Assembly (NCBI RefSeq): GCF_018882385.1
Contig: NZ_JACVON010000001.1
Span: forward strand, 1,087,373-1,151,372
Source of the DNA: Polynucleobacter sp. 30F-ANTBAC
GTDB lineage: Bacteria > Pseudomonadota > Gammaproteobacteria > Burkholderiales > Burkholderiaceae
Length of the DNA: 64,000 nt
Reading direction: 5' to 3'
The translations under genes and the position numbers were made by a program. Shown piece by piece: positions 16,101 to 26,673 of the stretch (its first letter is position 1; each line of letters starts with the position of its first letter). The notes beneath the pieces are model-generated. The model was not told where the DNA came from, did no database searches, and was given only the letters and a program-made list of their open reading frames with translations.

Positions 16101-17426
16101 CTACTTGAGTCGTAACTCTGCAGCCCGCGCATGTGCTTGCAAGCCTTCACCATGAGCGAGGGTACTAGCAATCTGTCCTAGCTTTTGAGCACCAGCAGCA
16201 CTCACCTCAATCATGCTAGAACGTTTAATGAAATCATAAACGCCTAAAGGTGACGAGAAACGAGCTGTTCTCATTGTGGGTAAAACGTGATTAGGACCTG
16301 CGCAATAATCACCTAAAGACTCGCTAGTGAATGGCCCCATAAAGATAGCGCCAGCATGACGAATCAACTCTGCCCATTGACGAGGGTTCTCAGCAGAAAT
16401 TTCTAAATGTTCTGCAGCAATTGAGTTGGCAATCTCACACGCTTCAGCCATATCTTTCACCAAAATCATGGCACCACGATCTTGTAGTGATTGGCGAATG
16501 ACAGCTTGCCTTGGCATTTCTGGTAAAAACTTTTGGATGCTAGCTTGCACTTGATCTATAAAACTTTGATCAGGACATAGCAAAATCGATTGAGCTAATT
16601 CATCATGCTCTGCTTGAGAAAACAAATCCATCGCGACCCAATCTGGATTTGTTTTGCCATCACACAAAACTAAAATCTCAGAAGGTCCTGCAATCATATC
16701 AATGCCAACCGTACCAAATACTCGACGCTTTGCTGCCGCCACATATGCATTACCTGGACCAACAATCTTATCGACCGCTGGGATAGTTTCTGTACCGTAA
16801 GCCAAAGCACCAACAGCTTGCGCACCACCAATCGTGAACGCGCGATCCACACCTGCCACAGCAGCTGCGGCAAGCACCAAAGGATTGCGCACGCCATCAG
16901 GTGTAGGAACCACCATGATCACTTCACCAACACCAGCCACTTTGGCAGGAATCGCATTCATCAAAACAGAAGATGGATAGGCCGCTTTACCACCTGGCAC
17001 ATATAAACCTGCTCGATCCAGAGGCGTTACTTTTTGCCCCAAGCGCGTGCCATCTTCATCGGCGTAATCCCAGCTGTGGCAACCCGACTCTAATTTCTGT
17101 CGCTCATGGTAACTTTTAACTCGAGCTGCAGCTGCTTCAAGAGCATCTCTTTGATCTTTGGGCAAGCCATTAAGGGCAGCGAGTAAATCTTCTTTTGAAA
17201 TTTCTAATGCTTTAACGGAGCTCGCCTGATTGGCATTTATGCGATCAAACTTTTGGGTGTACTCCAATACAGCAGCGTCACCTCTGTTGCGGACATCCGC
17301 CAAAATTTTTGCAGCCGCCGAATCAATAGCCGCATCATCCTCTGCTGAAAATGCCATAAGATTTTTCAAATCTTTTGCAAAGTTGGCATCTTGGCTATTG
17401 AGTTGGCGGACTGTGAATTTTGTCAT
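16101..17426 (-). CDS. hisD: Histidinol dehydrogenase
   Basis: Zinc enzyme that oxidises histidinol to histidine in two NAD-dependent steps. 441 residues. Conserved stretches include [61 protein letters not shown] (zinc and base residues QAEHD) and [13 protein letters not shown] with zinc histidine. 14 bp downstream of hisG, so hisGD form one unit. The next his gene on this strand, hisB, is 2.7 kb away across the cassette and inverted hisC. Confidence 0.96.
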   Translation of the reverse strand: MTKFTVRQLNSQDANFAKDLKNLMAFSAEDDAAIDSAAAKILADVRNRGDAAVLEYTQKFDRINANQASSVKALEISKEDLLAALNGLPKDQRDALEAAAARVKSYHERQKLESGCHSWDYADEDGTRLGQKVTPLDRAGLYVPGGKAAYPSSVLMNAIPAKVAGVGEVIMVVPTPDGVRNPLVLAAAAVAGVDRAFTIGGAQAVGALAYGTETIPAVDKIVGPGNAYVAAAKRRVFGTVGIDMIAGPSEILVLCDGKTNPDWVAMDLFSQAEHDELAQSILLCPDQSFIDQVQASIQKFLPEMPRQAVIRQSLQDRGAMILVKDMAEACEIANSIAAEHLEISAENPRQWAELIRHAGAIFMGPFTSESLGDYCAGPNHVLPTMRTARFSSPLGVYDFIKRSSMIEVSAAGAQKLGQIASTLAHGEGLQAHARAAELRLK

Positions 17427-17440
17427 CTTGATTGGCTTAT

Positions 17441-18079
17441 TTAAACTTTAGCAAAAGCATCCAATAAAGGTTGTAATTCATCACGGCGGCGCTTAAACGC
17501 TGCTTGATTTACAACCAAGCGTGAACTAATTTCACCGATGACTTCAACTTCTTTCAACTGATTTGCTTTAAGCGTATTGCCCGTCGACACCAAATCAACG
17601 ATCGCATCGGCTAAACCTACTAAAGGTCCCAATTCCATAGAACCATACAGTTTGATCAAATCAACGTGAACGCCTTTATTTGCAAAATGCTCACGTGCTT
17701 GCTGAACATACTTTGTAACCACTCTCAACCGTGCACCTTGGCGGACTGCACTAGCGTAGTCAAAACCTTCACGTACTGCAACCGATAAACGGCATTTTGC
17801 AATACCCAGATCAATAGGCGCGTATAGACCATCCATGCCATGCTCGGCTAAAACGTCATAGCCAGCAACGCCAATATCTGCAGCTCCATATTGCACATAC
17901 GTCGGCACATCTGACGCACGCACAATGATCACACGAAGATTGGGGCTAGATGTTGGTAGGATCAATTTACGAGAAGACTCAGGGTCTTCCGATACAGTAA
18001 TGCCCGCCTTGGCCAACATTGGCAAGGTTTCATCAAAAATACGGCCCTTTGAGAGCGCTAAGGTAATCATATTAGACAT
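17441..18079 (-). CDS. hisG: ATP phosphoribosyltransferase, short form
   Basis: First enzyme of histidine synthesis. At 212 residues it is the short HisG, lacking the C-terminal regulatory domain; such enzymes need HisZ as partner for activity and histidine feedback. HisZ is not in this window. [18 protein letters not shown], the start of the fold, and [14 protein letters not shown], the PRPP-binding loop, are clear. It is 7 bp downstream of murA. Confidence 0.95.
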   Translation of the reverse strand: MSNMITLALSKGRIFDETLPMLAKAGITVSEDPESSRKLILPTSSPNLRVIIVRASDVPTYVQYGAADIGVAGYDVLAEHGMDGLYAPIDLGIAKCRLSVAVREGFDYASAVRQGARLRVVTKYVQQAREHFANKGVHVDLIKLYGSMELGPLVGLADAIVDLVSTGNTLKANQLKEVEVIGEISSRLVVNQAAFKRRRDELQPLLDAFAKV

Positions 18080-18086
18080 GGCTCTA

Positions 18087-19382
18087 TTATTTCACGCGCG
18101 CAATATTTGCGCCTACTGCTGCTAATTTCCGTTCCATACGGTCGTAACCTCGGTCCAAATGATAAATTCGATCAACGATCGTTTCACCTTTTGCGGCCAA
18201 CCCAGCAATCACTAAACTAGCTGAAGCTCGCAAGTCGGTTGCCATCACAATGGCACCAGACAACGTACCCACACCCTCGGTGGTGGCAGTATGACCCTCA
18301 ATCACAATATTAGCGCCCAAGCGATTCAACTCTTGCACATGCATGAAACGATTTTCAAAAATAGTTTCCGTCACACGGGAAGTGCCTTGCGCTATCGCAT
18401 TCATAGCCATAAACTGCGCCTGCATATCTGTTGGAAATGCCGGGTACTCAGATGTTTTAAAACTGACCGCTTTCGGGCGCTGATTCATCTTGACATGGAT
18501 CCAATCAGGACCAACCTCAATCTGAAGTCCTGCTTCACGTAACTTATCAATCACCACATCCAAGGTATCGGGGCGGGCGTTTTTAATCATTAAATCTGCG
18601 CCCAGCTCACCCATTGCCCCAGCTGCGCATAAGAAAGTACCTGTTTCAATACGGTCCGGAATAATGCTGTGCTCAGCAGCATGGAGTTTTTTAACCCCCT
18701 GAATGATCAAACGATCCGTACCTAAACCGCTAATCTTGGCACCCATCTTAATCAGCAACTCAGCCAAATCAGTTACCTCTGGCTCACGAGCTGCATTTTC
18801 TAAAATCGTTTCACCCTCAGCTAAAACGGCAGCCATTAAGAGATTCTCAGTACCGGTGACAGTAATCATGTCTGTCAATATTTTGGCGCCGGTTAAGGCG
18901 TTTGGATTTTTACCAAATTTCGCCTCAATATAACCATGCTCAATACGAATCTCAGCTCCCATAGCTTTAAGACCTTTGATGTGCTGATCAACTGGGCGTG
19001 CACCGATTGCGCAACCACCTGGTAAAGAAACTTTCGCGCGACCAAAGCGAGCGAGTAACGGGCCTAATACCAAAATAGAGGCACGCATTGTTTTAACTAG
19101 ATCGTATGAAGCCTCTGGCGTATGAATATCAGCCCCATCCAAAACAACCACGGAGCGATCTTCAGGATTTGGGAAAGTCACCTTCAAACCCATTTGAGCC
19201 AAAATTTTCAAAATCGTTCTGACATCTTGAAGATCAGGCAAATTACGTAGGGTAATAGGCTCAGAACTCAAAAGTGCTGCACATAGAATTGGTAATGCTG
19301 CATTTTTAGCACCGGTGATGATAATTTCACCTTTTAATGGCTGCCCACCTTGAATAGCTAACTTTTCCACTGTTGATCTCAA
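18087..19382 (-). CDS. murA: UDP-N-acetylglucosamine 1-carboxyvinyltransferase
   Basis: First committed step of peptidoglycan synthesis, adding enolpyruvate to UDP-GlcNAc; fosfomycin target. 431 residues. [18 protein letters not shown] binds UDP-GlcNAc, and [19 protein letters not shown] holds the catalytic cysteine, which is alkylated by fosfomycin. [13 protein letters not shown] and [13 protein letters not shown] are other conserved blocks. The position between ibaG and hisG is conserved in Burkholderiales. A GTG start four codons in is also possible. Confidence 0.96.
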   Translation of the reverse strand: MRSTVEKLAIQGGQPLKGEIIITGAKNAALPILCAALLSSEPITLRNLPDLQDVRTILKILAQMGLKVTFPNPEDRSVVVLDGADIHTPEASYDLVKTMRASILVLGPLLARFGRAKVSLPGGCAIGARPVDQHIKGLKAMGAEIRIEHGYIEAKFGKNPNALTGAKILTDMITVTGTENLLMAAVLAEGETILENAAREPEVTDLAELLIKMGAKISGLGTDRLIIQGVKKLHAAEHSIIPDRIETGTFLCAAGAMGELGADLMIKNARPDTLDVVIDKLREAGLQIEVGPDWIHVKMNQRPKAVSFKTSEYPAFPTDMQAQFMAMNAIAQGTSRVTETIFENRFMHVQELNRLGANIVIEGHTATTEGVGTLSGAIVMATDLRASASLVIAGLAAKGETIVDRIYHLDRGYDRMERKLAAVGANIARVK

Positions 19383-19442
19383 AAACTTTCTTAAAGGGGT
19401 GGCAGCTCATTCTCCCACCAGTTTTACTAATTGCGATGAATC

Positions 19443-19682
19443 TTATTGCGCTTGATGTTCTGCAGGCGTCAATGCTTTAAAGGATAAAGCATGAATCTCG
19501 GCTTTCATCCGGTCACCCAAAGCCGCATAAACTTTTTGATGGCGCTGCACCAATCTCAAACCCGCGAACTCATCGCTAACAATCGTCGCAAAAAAATGTT
19601 GTCCATCACCTTCAACAGTAATGAACTGGCATGTAATGCCTTGCTCGATATAAGATTTAACTAGCTCAGGGGTCGGTAGCAT
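19443..19682 (-). CDS. ibaG: BolA-family protein (IbaG-like)
   Basis: A 79-residue BolA-fold protein. BolA/IbaG proteins pair with monothiol glutaredoxins and bind 2Fe-2S clusters; IbaG has also been linked to acid stress and envelope. The fold is visible as VEGDGQHFFATIVSDEF, then RLVQRHQKVYAALGDRM (helix-turn-helix-like region with the conserved histidine) and IHALSFKALTPAEH. Its place between mla/yadGH and murA matches E. coli ibaG, which lies between mlaB and murA. Confidence 0.88.
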   Translation of the reverse strand: MLPTPELVKSYIEQGITCQFITVEGDGQHFFATIVSDEFAGLRLVQRHQKVYAALGDRMKAEIHALSFKALTPAEHQAQ

Positions 19683-19700
19683 CTTGACTCACTTAGTTGA

Positions 19701-20495
19701 TTAATGACGTAATTTATAGCCCGATGCTAGCATGCGCAAAGCAATCAGCCCAACAATAACTAAAAAAGCGCCAATGATTATGAGACTCATCCAAGGCGAA
19801 ACATCCGATGCGCCAAAAAAACCAAATCTAAATCCATCAATCATATAAAAAAATGGGTTGAAATGAGAAATGGTCTGCCACACTGCAGGCAAGGTATGGA
19901 TCGAATAAAACACACCTGACAACATGGTTGCTGGCATGATAAAAAAGTTTTGGAAGGCCGCTAATTGATCAAACTTTTCAGCCCAAATACCGCCAATTAA
20001 ACCTAATGCACCCAGCACCGCAGAACTAAGTAAACCAAAAGTAACGATCCATAGAGGGTATTCAAAATGAATATCAGTAAACCAGCAAGTTGCCAATAAA
20101 ACACCCAACCCCACCACTAAACCACGAACCATTGCCGCTAGAACATAAGCAGCGAAAAACTCAAAGTGTGACAAAGGTGCTAATAAAACAAAAATTAAAT
20201 TGCCGGTAATTTTTGATTGAATAATTGACGAGGAGGTATTCGCAAAAGAATTCTGCAAAAGACTCATCATCACTAAACCTGGAATTAAAAATGACGTGTA
20301 GTTGATCGCCCCATAAACTTTGACATGATCTTCCAGGACATGGCCAAAAATCATGAGGTACAAAATGGCGGTTAAAACAGGTGCAGCGACCGTCTGAAAA
20401 CTCACTCGCCAAAAGCGTTTAACTTCTTTATAAAAAAGAGCGAAAAAACCACTGGTTGCATTGTGATTAGAGGTAAATGAAGTCTGAGGAATCAC
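19701..20495 (-). CDS. ABC-2 type transporter permease (YadH-like)
   Basis: Integral membrane half of an ABC exporter, 264 residues with six predicted membrane segments. FYKEVKRFWRVSFQTVAAPVLTA is the typical ABC-2 entry, and NFFIMPATMLSGVFYSIHTLP is a conserved segment seen in YadH-type permeases. It overlaps its ATPase gene by 4 bp, so the two are translationally coupled. The substrate is unknown; location next to mla genes suggests an envelope role. Confidence 0.88.
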   Translation of the reverse strand: MIPQTSFTSNHNATSGFFALFYKEVKRFWRVSFQTVAAPVLTAILYLMIFGHVLEDHVKVYGAINYTSFLIPGLVMMSLLQNSFANTSSSIIQSKITGNLIFVLLAPLSHFEFFAAYVLAAMVRGLVVGLGVLLATCWFTDIHFEYPLWIVTFGLLSSAVLGALGLIGGIWAEKFDQLAAFQNFFIMPATMLSGVFYSIHTLPAVWQTISHFNPFFYMIDGFRFGFFGASDVSPWMSLIIIGAFLVIVGLIALRMLASGYKLRH

Positions 20496-21235
20496 GATGC
20501 GCTCTCCTCATTCATGATTTGCATAAAGACATCTTCAAGATCGCCATCACGAGTATCTTTATTCTTAACCCGGCCCAATAAATTGGCTGTTGTATCTAGA
20601 GCAACAATTTGCCCTTTCTTAAGCATGGCAATCCGCCCACATAACTGCTCAGCCTCTTCAAGGTAATGAGTGGTTAGAACTATTGTGTGCCCCTCTTGAT
20701 TTAAGCGACTTACAAACTTCCATAAGGACTGACGCAGTTCCACATCGACGCCCGCAGTTGGCTCATCCAACACAATCACAGGTGGGCGGTGGACTAATGC
20801 TTGAGCAACCAATACACGTCGCTTCATACCACCCGACAAGGCGCGCATATTTTGATTGGCCTTATCAGTAAGGCCTAAGTGATGCATGATTTCATCAATC
20901 CAATCAGCATTATTCTTAATCCCAAAATAGCCCGACTGAAATTCTAAAGTTTCACGAACATTAAAGAATGGATCAAAAACCAACTCTTGTGGCACGATGC
21001 CTAAAAGACGTCTTGCCATCCTAAAATCAGCTTGAACATCATGCCCCATGACTCGAGCATGACCTGAACTTGGACGACACAGTCCCGCCAAAATAGATAT
21101 CAAGGTTGTTTTGCCAGCACCGTTTGGGCCTAACAAACCAAAAAATTCACCTTCTTGAATTTCTAAATTAATGTGGTCAAGTGCCTTCAGTGAACCGTAG
21201 TTTTTACTAAGGTCTTCAAACGCAATAGCACTCAT
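20492..21235 (-). CDS. ABC transporter ATP-binding protein (YadG-like)
   Basis: ATPase partner of the ABC-2 permease, 247 residues. Walker A GPNGAGKTT (near 36-44), signature LSGGMKRR (about 135), Walker B VIVLDEPTAGVD, and H-loop LTTHYLEEAEQL. The combination is the drug/polysaccharide exporter class. It overlaps mlaB by 4 bp and the permease by 4 bp, so mlaB, this gene and the permease form a tightly coupled unit downstream of mlaC. Confidence 0.9.
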   Translation of the reverse strand: MSAIAFEDLSKNYGSLKALDHINLEIQEGEFFGLLGPNGAGKTTLISILAGLCRPSSGHARVMGHDVQADFRMARRLLGIVPQELVFDPFFNVRETLEFQSGYFGIKNNADWIDEIMHHLGLTDKANQNMRALSGGMKRRVLVAQALVHRPPVIVLDEPTAGVDVELRQSLWKFVSRLNQEGHTIVLTTHYLEEAEQLCGRIAMLKKGQIVALDTTANLLGRVKNKDTRDGDLEDVFMQIMNEESAS

Positions 21236-21519
21236 GACAAAACAATATCTGCTAAGTCATAAACTTTAGCCAAGCTAGCCAGCTTTTCAGGAACATTATT
21301 CAAATGAATAGCGACTGATGATTTTTCAGCTCTGCGCTTGATAGATAAGATCAAACTTAATGCAGTAGAGTCAAACGACTTCAACTCTTGGCAATTTATT
21401 GTTAAGGAGTCACTAGAAGGTAATGCCTTTAGAATTTTTTCAATAGCCAATAAAACATCTTCAACATTCTCATGTGAAATGATTGCTGGCAATTGATAGA
21501 TTTGGCTCATTACGGTCAT
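21232..21519 (-). CDS. mlaB: STAS-domain protein MlaB
   Basis: Cytoplasmic STAS protein of 95 residues that binds the MlaF ATPase in the MlaFEDB lipid transporter. The STAS core reads LTINCQELKSFDSTALSLILS, with the conserved Ser/Thr of the phosphorylation-like site. M4 is an alternative start. It follows mlaC by 3 bp. In this lineage mlaB is followed by the yadGH-like exporter, as here. Confidence 0.88.
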   Translation of the reverse strand: MTVMSQIYQLPAIISHENVEDVLLAIEKILKALPSSDSLTINCQELKSFDSTALSLILSIKRRAEKSSVAIHLNNVPEKLASLAKVYDLADIVLS

Positions 21520-21522
21520 GCT

Positions 21523-22164
21523 TTATTTGTTGGTTGATAAAGCAGTATTGCGGTCTTGAAGAAATTTAATCAAACCTTCAATACCACCCTTACTCACTTG
21601 ATCATTAAATTGATTTCTATAAGACTCAACCAACCAGGCCCCTAGGATATTGATATCGTAGACCTTCCAACCAGTAGCACCTTTTTCCAAACGGTAATCC
21701 AACTGGATCGGCTCGCCCTTACCAACAACCGCAGTTCGAACGACTACATCCGTATCATCAGCCGAGCCTCTAAAGGGTTTGTATTGAACTTTTTGATCTT
21801 TAACTTGAGCCAATGCTCCACCGTAAATACGAATTAAAAGTACTTTAAATTCTTGCGTAATCTGTGCCTGCTGAGCAGGGCTAGCTTTAGACCAATTCCG
21901 ACCCATTGACATTCGGGTTGTTTTTTGAAAATCGCTATAAGGCAAAATCTTTTGATCCACTAGCGCGTTGATTTTTCTTAAATCACCTGACTGAATGGCT
22001 TTGTCATTTTTAATGGTTGTCATGACATCATCAACCACAAACTTCACTAAGCCATCGGGTGTAGATGCAACTGCCTTCACGTCTTGCGCTTGAGCGCCCC
22101 CCATCACCAATACTAGAAATAGTGCTTGTATTGAAAAAATAATTTTATTTAATAATGAACGCAT
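21523..22164 (-). CDS. mlaC: Periplasmic phospholipid-binding protein MlaC
   Basis: Shuttle carrying phospholipids between the MlaA outer-membrane complex and inner-membrane MlaFEDB. 213 residues with signal peptide ending GGAQA. Tol-Tol/Ttg2D family features: ILPYSDFQKTTRMSMGRNW, EFKVLLIRIYGGAL and GWKVYDINILGAWLVESYR, the last lining the lipid pocket. It sits between mlaA and mlaB. Confidence 0.93.
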   Translation of the reverse strand: MRSLLNKIIFSIQALFLVLVMGGAQAQDVKAVASTPDGLVKFVVDDVMTTIKNDKAIQSGDLRKINALVDQKILPYSDFQKTTRMSMGRNWSKASPAQQAQITQEFKVLLIRIYGGALAQVKDQKVQYKPFRGSADDTDVVVRTAVVGKGEPIQLDYRLEKGATGWKVYDINILGAWLVESYRNQFNDQVSKGGIEGLIKFLQDRNTALSTNK

Positions 22165-22199
22165 ATATTAATTTGTCTTTTGTAATGTAAATATGAAAA

Positions 22200-22940
22200 T
22201 TATTCTTCTTTGAGTGGTGGCGGCTCACCATCGTAAATCTGACTGCGACGACGCTGCAAGTAACCATCTCTCAAAAAGCTATATTTATCAAAAGCTGCAT
22301 CTTCCAACAATTGACCCGCATCCAATAAATCAGCGCGACGATTAATAATTCTTAAGCCGTTGATCGCAATTTTTTCATCGGAATTTAACTTGTTTGTATT
22401 GATCATGAAATCTGTTTCCACATCAACCACAAAACCAACGGTATCTCTCACGTTACTAGGGCCAAAGAAAGGTAAAACCACATAAGGACCATCACCAATA
22501 CCCCACACACCCAGAGTTTGACCAAAATCCTCGCGATTTTTATCTAAGCCCATATCGGTGGCCACATCAAATAAACCCAAAACACCAATGGTGGAGTTAA
22601 CAAAGAAACGGCCGATATCACTTGCCGCATTACCTGGCTTACCTTGCAATAAATTATTAGCAGCAATGAGTACGTCATTAATATTGCTAAAGAAGTTAGT
22701 CACGCCTGTTCTTACAAACTCAGGCAGAATAAACTGATACCCTTCAGCTATTGGCTTAATAACATACTGATCCGCTGTTTCATTAAAAGAAAAAACAGCG
22801 CGGTTAACTCGCTCAAATGGATCAATTTGCGCAACACGTTCTGTTTGCTGAATCGACGCGCATGCAGTTAAGGCAAGAACACACGCCATTAAAATACTTT
22901 TTAAAAACTGATGACTTAACTGATGACTTAGTCGACCCAT
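22200..22940 (-). CDS. mlaA: Outer-membrane lipoprotein MlaA (VacJ)
   Basis: Removes mislocalised phospholipid from the outer leaflet of the outer membrane, with a porin partner. The lipobox is LTAC (ALTACASIQQ), so Cys becomes lipidated. Family core: DPFERVNRAVFSFNETADQYV, VTNFFSNINDVLIAANNLLQGK, RFFVNSTIGVLGLFDVATDMG and GPYVVLPFFGPSNVRDTVG. 246 residues. In E. coli mlaA is elsewhere; here it lies within the mla operon, as in other betaproteobacteria. Confidence 0.94.
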   Translation of the reverse strand: MGRLSHQLSHQFLKSILMACVLALTACASIQQTERVAQIDPFERVNRAVFSFNETADQYVIKPIAEGYQFILPEFVRTGVTNFFSNINDVLIAANNLLQGKPGNAASDIGRFFVNSTIGVLGLFDVATDMGLDKNREDFGQTLGVWGIGDGPYVVLPFFGPSNVRDTVGFVVDVETDFMINTNKLNSDEKIAINGLRIINRRADLLDAGQLLEDAAFDKYSFLRDGYLQRRRSQIYDGEPPPLKEE

Positions 22941-22998
22941 GATGTTGTTTATTCTTTTATCTTATTAAATATGATTGAAATAACTAATGCTTTATAAA

Positions 22999-23475
22999 TT
23001 ATTTCTTGTCCGCAGGCGCTGAGTCTGATGCTTTGTTGTACAAAAATTGACTAATTAAGTTTTCTAAAACAATTGCTGACTGTGTTTGAACTAATTTGCC
23101 ACCTTGACTGATCATTGCTTCATCTCCACCAGCTTCAATACCAATATATTGCTCACCCAATAATCCGGATGTCAAAATTTTTGCAGAGCTATCTTTAGGG
23201 AACTGATAGCGCGTTTCAAAATTCATCACGACGGTTGCTTGATAGCTTTGATCATCAAAACGAATTTCAGCCACTCGACCTACTACGACACCCGCACTTT
23301 TAACAGGAGCTCTTGGCTTTAAGCCGCCAATGTTGTCAAACTTGGCACTTACTTGATAAGTAGGCTCAAACGTAAATGCACTCATATTGCCCGCTTTTAG
23401 CGCCAAAAATAGCAAAGCTAAAAGCCCTAGAGCAACAAATAACCCTACCCAAATGTCTAATGATTGTTTTTTCAT
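22999..23475 (-). CDS. mlaD: MCE-domain protein MlaD
   Basis: Membrane-anchored MCE protein that forms the hexameric ring of the MlaFEDB complex and takes lipids from or to MlaC. 158 residues: one N-terminal membrane helix (about 9-28), then an MCE domain with FDNIGGLKPRAPVKSAGVVVGRV and ILTSGLLGEQYIGIEAGG. The C-terminal helix region SQFLYNKASD would form the central hydrophobic pore. It lies between mlaE and mlaA. Confidence 0.94.
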   Translation of the reverse strand: MKKQSLDIWVGLFVALGLLALLFLALKAGNMSAFTFEPTYQVSAKFDNIGGLKPRAPVKSAGVVVGRVAEIRFDDQSYQATVVMNFETRYQFPKDSSAKILTSGLLGEQYIGIEAGGDEAMISQGGKLVQTQSAIVLENLISQFLYNKASDSAPADKK

Positions 23476-23501
23476 ATTTTTCTAAATTTTATAAGACTTT
23501 A

Positions 23502-24290
23502 TCAGCTTGAGAACATCACTGCAGTTAATAAGAAATCTAAAGCTAAGACCGCTAAGGAAGCAATCACCACGGTTCTGGTAGTGGCTCTTGCAACACCCTC
23601 TGGTGTTGGCTTAGCTTCATAACCTTGGAAAAGGGCTATGAAAGTGACCGCCACACCAAAAACCATACTTTTAATCACACCGTTACCGATATCTTGAGCA
23701 ACATCGACACCCGCTTGCATCTGAGCCCAGAAAGCCCCCTCATCCACCCCAATCAGAGGAACGCCAACCAAATACCCGCCCATAATGCCAACCGCACTAA
23801 AAATAGCAGCCAAAATAGGCATTGCAATAATGCCGGCCCATAATCTCGGAGCAACCACTCTTGTTAATGGGTCAACCGCCATCATTTCCATAGCACTTAA
23901 CTGCTCACCGGCTTTCATTAATCCAATCTCTGCGGTTAAAGAAGTACCTGCACGACCAGCAAATAAGAGTGCTGTGACAACCGGGCCTAATTCGCGAGTT
24001 AAAGAAAGTGCCACCAATAGACCTAAAGCTTGCTCAGATCCATATCTATTTAAGGTGTAGTAGCCCTGCAAGCCCAGTACAAAGCCTACAAATAAACCTG
24101 AGACCGCAATAATCACAAATGAATAATTACCAACAAAATGAATTTGATCGGTCACCAAGCGAGGTCGCTTCAGAAGAAATACGGAACGACGCATAATCGT
24201 CAAAAACATCCTGGTGGCATAACCTAAGCCATACAGGTTTTCTCTGACAAATGAACCTAGGCCACCTAACGTATTCAAAATAGCATTCAT
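23502..24290 (-). CDS. mlaE: Lipid asymmetry ABC permease MlaE
   Basis: Inner-membrane permease of the phospholipid transporter, MlaE/YrbE family. 262 residues with five or six hydrophobic segments. LTRELGPVVTALLFAGRAGTS, EIGLMKAGEQLSAMEMMAVDP and GYEAKPTPEGVARATTRTVV are strongly conserved signatures. The start codon overlaps the mlaF stop by 4 bp. Confidence 0.95.
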   Translation of the reverse strand: MNAILNTLGGLGSFVRENLYGLGYATRMFLTIMRRSVFLLKRPRLVTDQIHFVGNYSFVIIAVSGLFVGFVLGLQGYYTLNRYGSEQALGLLVALSLTRELGPVVTALLFAGRAGTSLTAEIGLMKAGEQLSAMEMMAVDPLTRVVAPRLWAGIIAMPILAAIFSAVGIMGGYLVGVPLIGVDEGAFWAQMQAGVDVAQDIGNGVIKSMVFGVAVTFIALFQGYEAKPTPEGVARATTRTVVIASLAVLALDFLLTAVMFSS

Positions 24291-25141
24291 ACCGAGGCTC
24301 CAAAGTCTTCCGCCAGAGTTTTTCCAGGGTAATGAAAAGGTACTGGACCATCAGGCTCTGCAGAAACAAATTGCTTAACAAATGGATCTTCTGATGCTCT
24401 CAAGTCATCCGGCGTTCCCTCTGCAGCAATCCCACCGTTTGCAATGAAATAAACATAATCTGCAATTTCAAATGTTTCAGGAATGTCGTGCGTTACCAAA
24501 ATACTCGTTGCGCCAAGTGCCGCATTCATATTTTTAATTAAGCGGGCTGTGATTCCTAAGGAGATAGGATCTAAACCTGCAAATGGCTCATCGTACATAA
24601 TCAACGGCGGATCCAGAGCGATTGCTCTTGCCAAGGCAACGCGCCTAGCCATACCGCCGGAAATTTGTGAGGGCATTAAATCGCGAGCACCGCGCAAACC
24701 CACCGCATTTAATTTCATCAGAACTAAATCGCGCAAGGTTTCTTCACTAATGGGGGTGTGCTCTCTCAATGGAAAGGCCACGTTTTCAAAAACACTCATG
24801 TCTGTAAAGAGAGCGCCAAACTGAAATAGCATCCCCATACGACGGCGCACACTCATTAACTGAGACGTATTCATGAGACCCACATCTTGACCCTCAAAAA
24901 GAACCTGGCCTTTTTGAGCATTCACTTGACCGCCAATGAGTCTCAACACAGTGGTTTTGCCACAACCGGACCCGCCCATGACAGCAATTACTTTGCCACG
25001 AGGAAACTCCATGTTTAAACCGGAAAGAATAGTTCTTTCTCCCGGCGCATAGGAGAAATCAACCCCCTTCAACGAAACGATTGATTGAGTGCTTGCCATG
25101 TTTTTATGTGACTCTGCCACTATGCTTCCTAATTGGGTCAT
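24287..25141 (-). CDS. mlaF: Lipid asymmetry ABC ATPase MlaF
   Basis: ATPase of MlaFEDB, 284 residues. Walker A MGGSGCGKTT (55-64), signature ISGGMARRVALARA, Walker B LIMYDEPFAGLDP and VTHDIPETFEIADYVYFI. The C-terminal segment YPGKTLAEDFG lies where MlaF extensions dock on the partner subunit. The start is not certain: an ATG 14 codons in (MASTQSIVSL) fits the domain start, and no Shine-Dalgarno sequence is strong for either. It is the first gene of the mlaFEDACB operon, 37 bp after gltD. Confidence 0.93.
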   Translation of the reverse strand: MTQLGSIVAESHKNMASTQSIVSLKGVDFSYAPGERTILSGLNMEFPRGKVIAVMGGSGCGKTTVLRLIGGQVNAQKGQVLFEGQDVGLMNTSQLMSVRRRMGMLFQFGALFTDMSVFENVAFPLREHTPISEETLRDLVLMKLNAVGLRGARDLMPSQISGGMARRVALARAIALDPPLIMYDEPFAGLDPISLGITARLIKNMNAALGATSILVTHDIPETFEIADYVYFIANGGIAAEGTPDDLRASEDPFVKQFVSAEPDGPVPFHYPGKTLAEDFGASV

Positions 25142-25178
25142 AGTGGCAGTGTATCAATATCAACTGAAGTGGAGAAGA

Positions 25179-26642
25179 TTAACGAGGTAATACGCTACTT
25201 CCCATCAAGAACTCATCAACGGCACGAGCACATTGACGACCTTCACGAATTGCCCAAACGACTAAAGATTGTCCGCGACGCATATCACCAGCCGCAAACA
25301 CTTTAGGAACGTTGGTGTAATAAGCTTTTTCACCTTCGGTATTTGCCTTGGCATTGCCACGGGCATCCTTCTCTACACCAAATGCATCGAGTACTTGTTG
25401 CGCAGGAGAAACAAAGCCCATTGCTAAAAATACCAAATCAGCTTTCATTTCAAACTCACTGCCAGCGATTTCTTGCATCTTGCCATCTTTCCACTCTAGA
25501 CGGACACCGATCAGCTTTTCAACTTTGCCATTTTTTCCTTCAAAGCGCTTCGTTGCTACCGACCAATCACGATCACAACCTTCATCATGAGAAGAAGACG
25601 TGCGCAATTTCGTTGGCCAATACGGCCAAACCAAAGGCTTATTCTCTTCTGCTGGTGGTTGAGGCAATAACTCAAACTGAGAAATAGATGCGGCACCATG
25701 GCGGTTCGATGTACCCACACAATCTGAACCTGTATCACCGCCACCAATCACAATCACGTGCTGACCATCGGCACGGATTTCATTTTTGTTATCTCCAGCA
25801 ACTTCTTTGTTTTGTGGAATCAAAAACTCTAATGCGTAATGGATGCCAGATAATTCACGACCAGGAACCGGTAAATCACGAGGCTGCTCTGCACCACCCG
25901 TAATAATCACCGCATCAAAGTCTTTTTCAAGCTGCGCTGGAGAAACTACTTTTTTGGAATAATTCTTAACCTCTTGACCAAGCGCTTCTTTACCAACAAA
26001 AGTACCTGTTTCAAATTTAACGCCTTCGGCTTTCATTTGCTCAACGCGACGATCAATTAAACCTTTCTCCATTTTGAAGTCAGGGATACCGTAACGAAGC
26101 AAACCGCCTACACGATCATTTTTCTCGTACAAAGTCACATCATGACCCGCACGGGCTAACTGCTGTGCTGCTGCCATACCTGCAGGACCAGAGCCAACAA
26201 TGGCGACCTTCTTACCGGTCTTTTGCTTCGGCGGCTGTGGCTTCACCCAATCACTGGCCCAAGCTTTATCAATGATGGCATGTTCAATAGACTTAATACC
26301 AACTGGAGCCTCGTGAATACCTAATGTACATGCCGCCTCACATGGTGCTGGACAAATACGACCCGTGAATTCAGGGAAGTTATTGGTTGAGTGCAACACA
26401 TCAATCGCTTGCTTCCAATCCTGCTGATAAACCAAATCATTGAAATCAGGGATGATGTTGTTAACAGGGCAACCGCTATTACAAAATGGAATGCCGCAAT
26501 CCATGCAGCGCGCACCCTGAGTTTTTGCTTCGTCATCCGTTAACGCTAATACAAATTCTTTGTAATGCTTAACGCGTTTCTTAGGCTCCTCATAATGCTC
26601 ACTGAGGCGCTCGTATTCCATGAATCCAGTAACCTTACCCAT
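25179..26642 (-). CDS. gltD: Glutamate synthase (NADPH) small subunit
   Basis: FAD/NADPH subunit that feeds electrons to GltB. 487 residues from [12 protein letters not shown]. The N-terminal 4Fe-4S region shows [17 protein letters not shown] and [15 protein letters not shown]. The FAD-binding fingerprint is [21 protein letters not shown] and the NADPH one is [13 protein letters not shown]. It ends with the FAD-contacting [18 protein letters not shown]. It is directly downstream of gltB, 31 bp apart, one operon. Confidence 0.95.
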   Translation of the reverse strand: MGKVTGFMEYERLSEHYEEPKKRVKHYKEFVLALTDDEAKTQGARCMDCGIPFCNSGCPVNNIIPDFNDLVYQQDWKQAIDVLHSTNNFPEFTGRICPAPCEAACTLGIHEAPVGIKSIEHAIIDKAWASDWVKPQPPKQKTGKKVAIVGSGPAGMAAAQQLARAGHDVTLYEKNDRVGGLLRYGIPDFKMEKGLIDRRVEQMKAEGVKFETGTFVGKEALGQEVKNYSKKVVSPAQLEKDFDAVIITGGAEQPRDLPVPGRELSGIHYALEFLIPQNKEVAGDNKNEIRADGQHVIVIGGGDTGSDCVGTSNRHGAASISQFELLPQPPAEENKPLVWPYWPTKLRTSSSHDEGCDRDWSVATKRFEGKNGKVEKLIGVRLEWKDGKMQEIAGSEFEMKADLVFLAMGFVSPAQQVLDAFGVEKDARGNAKANTEGEKAYYTNVPKVFAAGDMRRGQSLVVWAIREGRQCARAVDEFLMGSSVLPR

Positions 26643-26673
26643 CACTAATCCTTTATCTCTTGACCTAATTAAC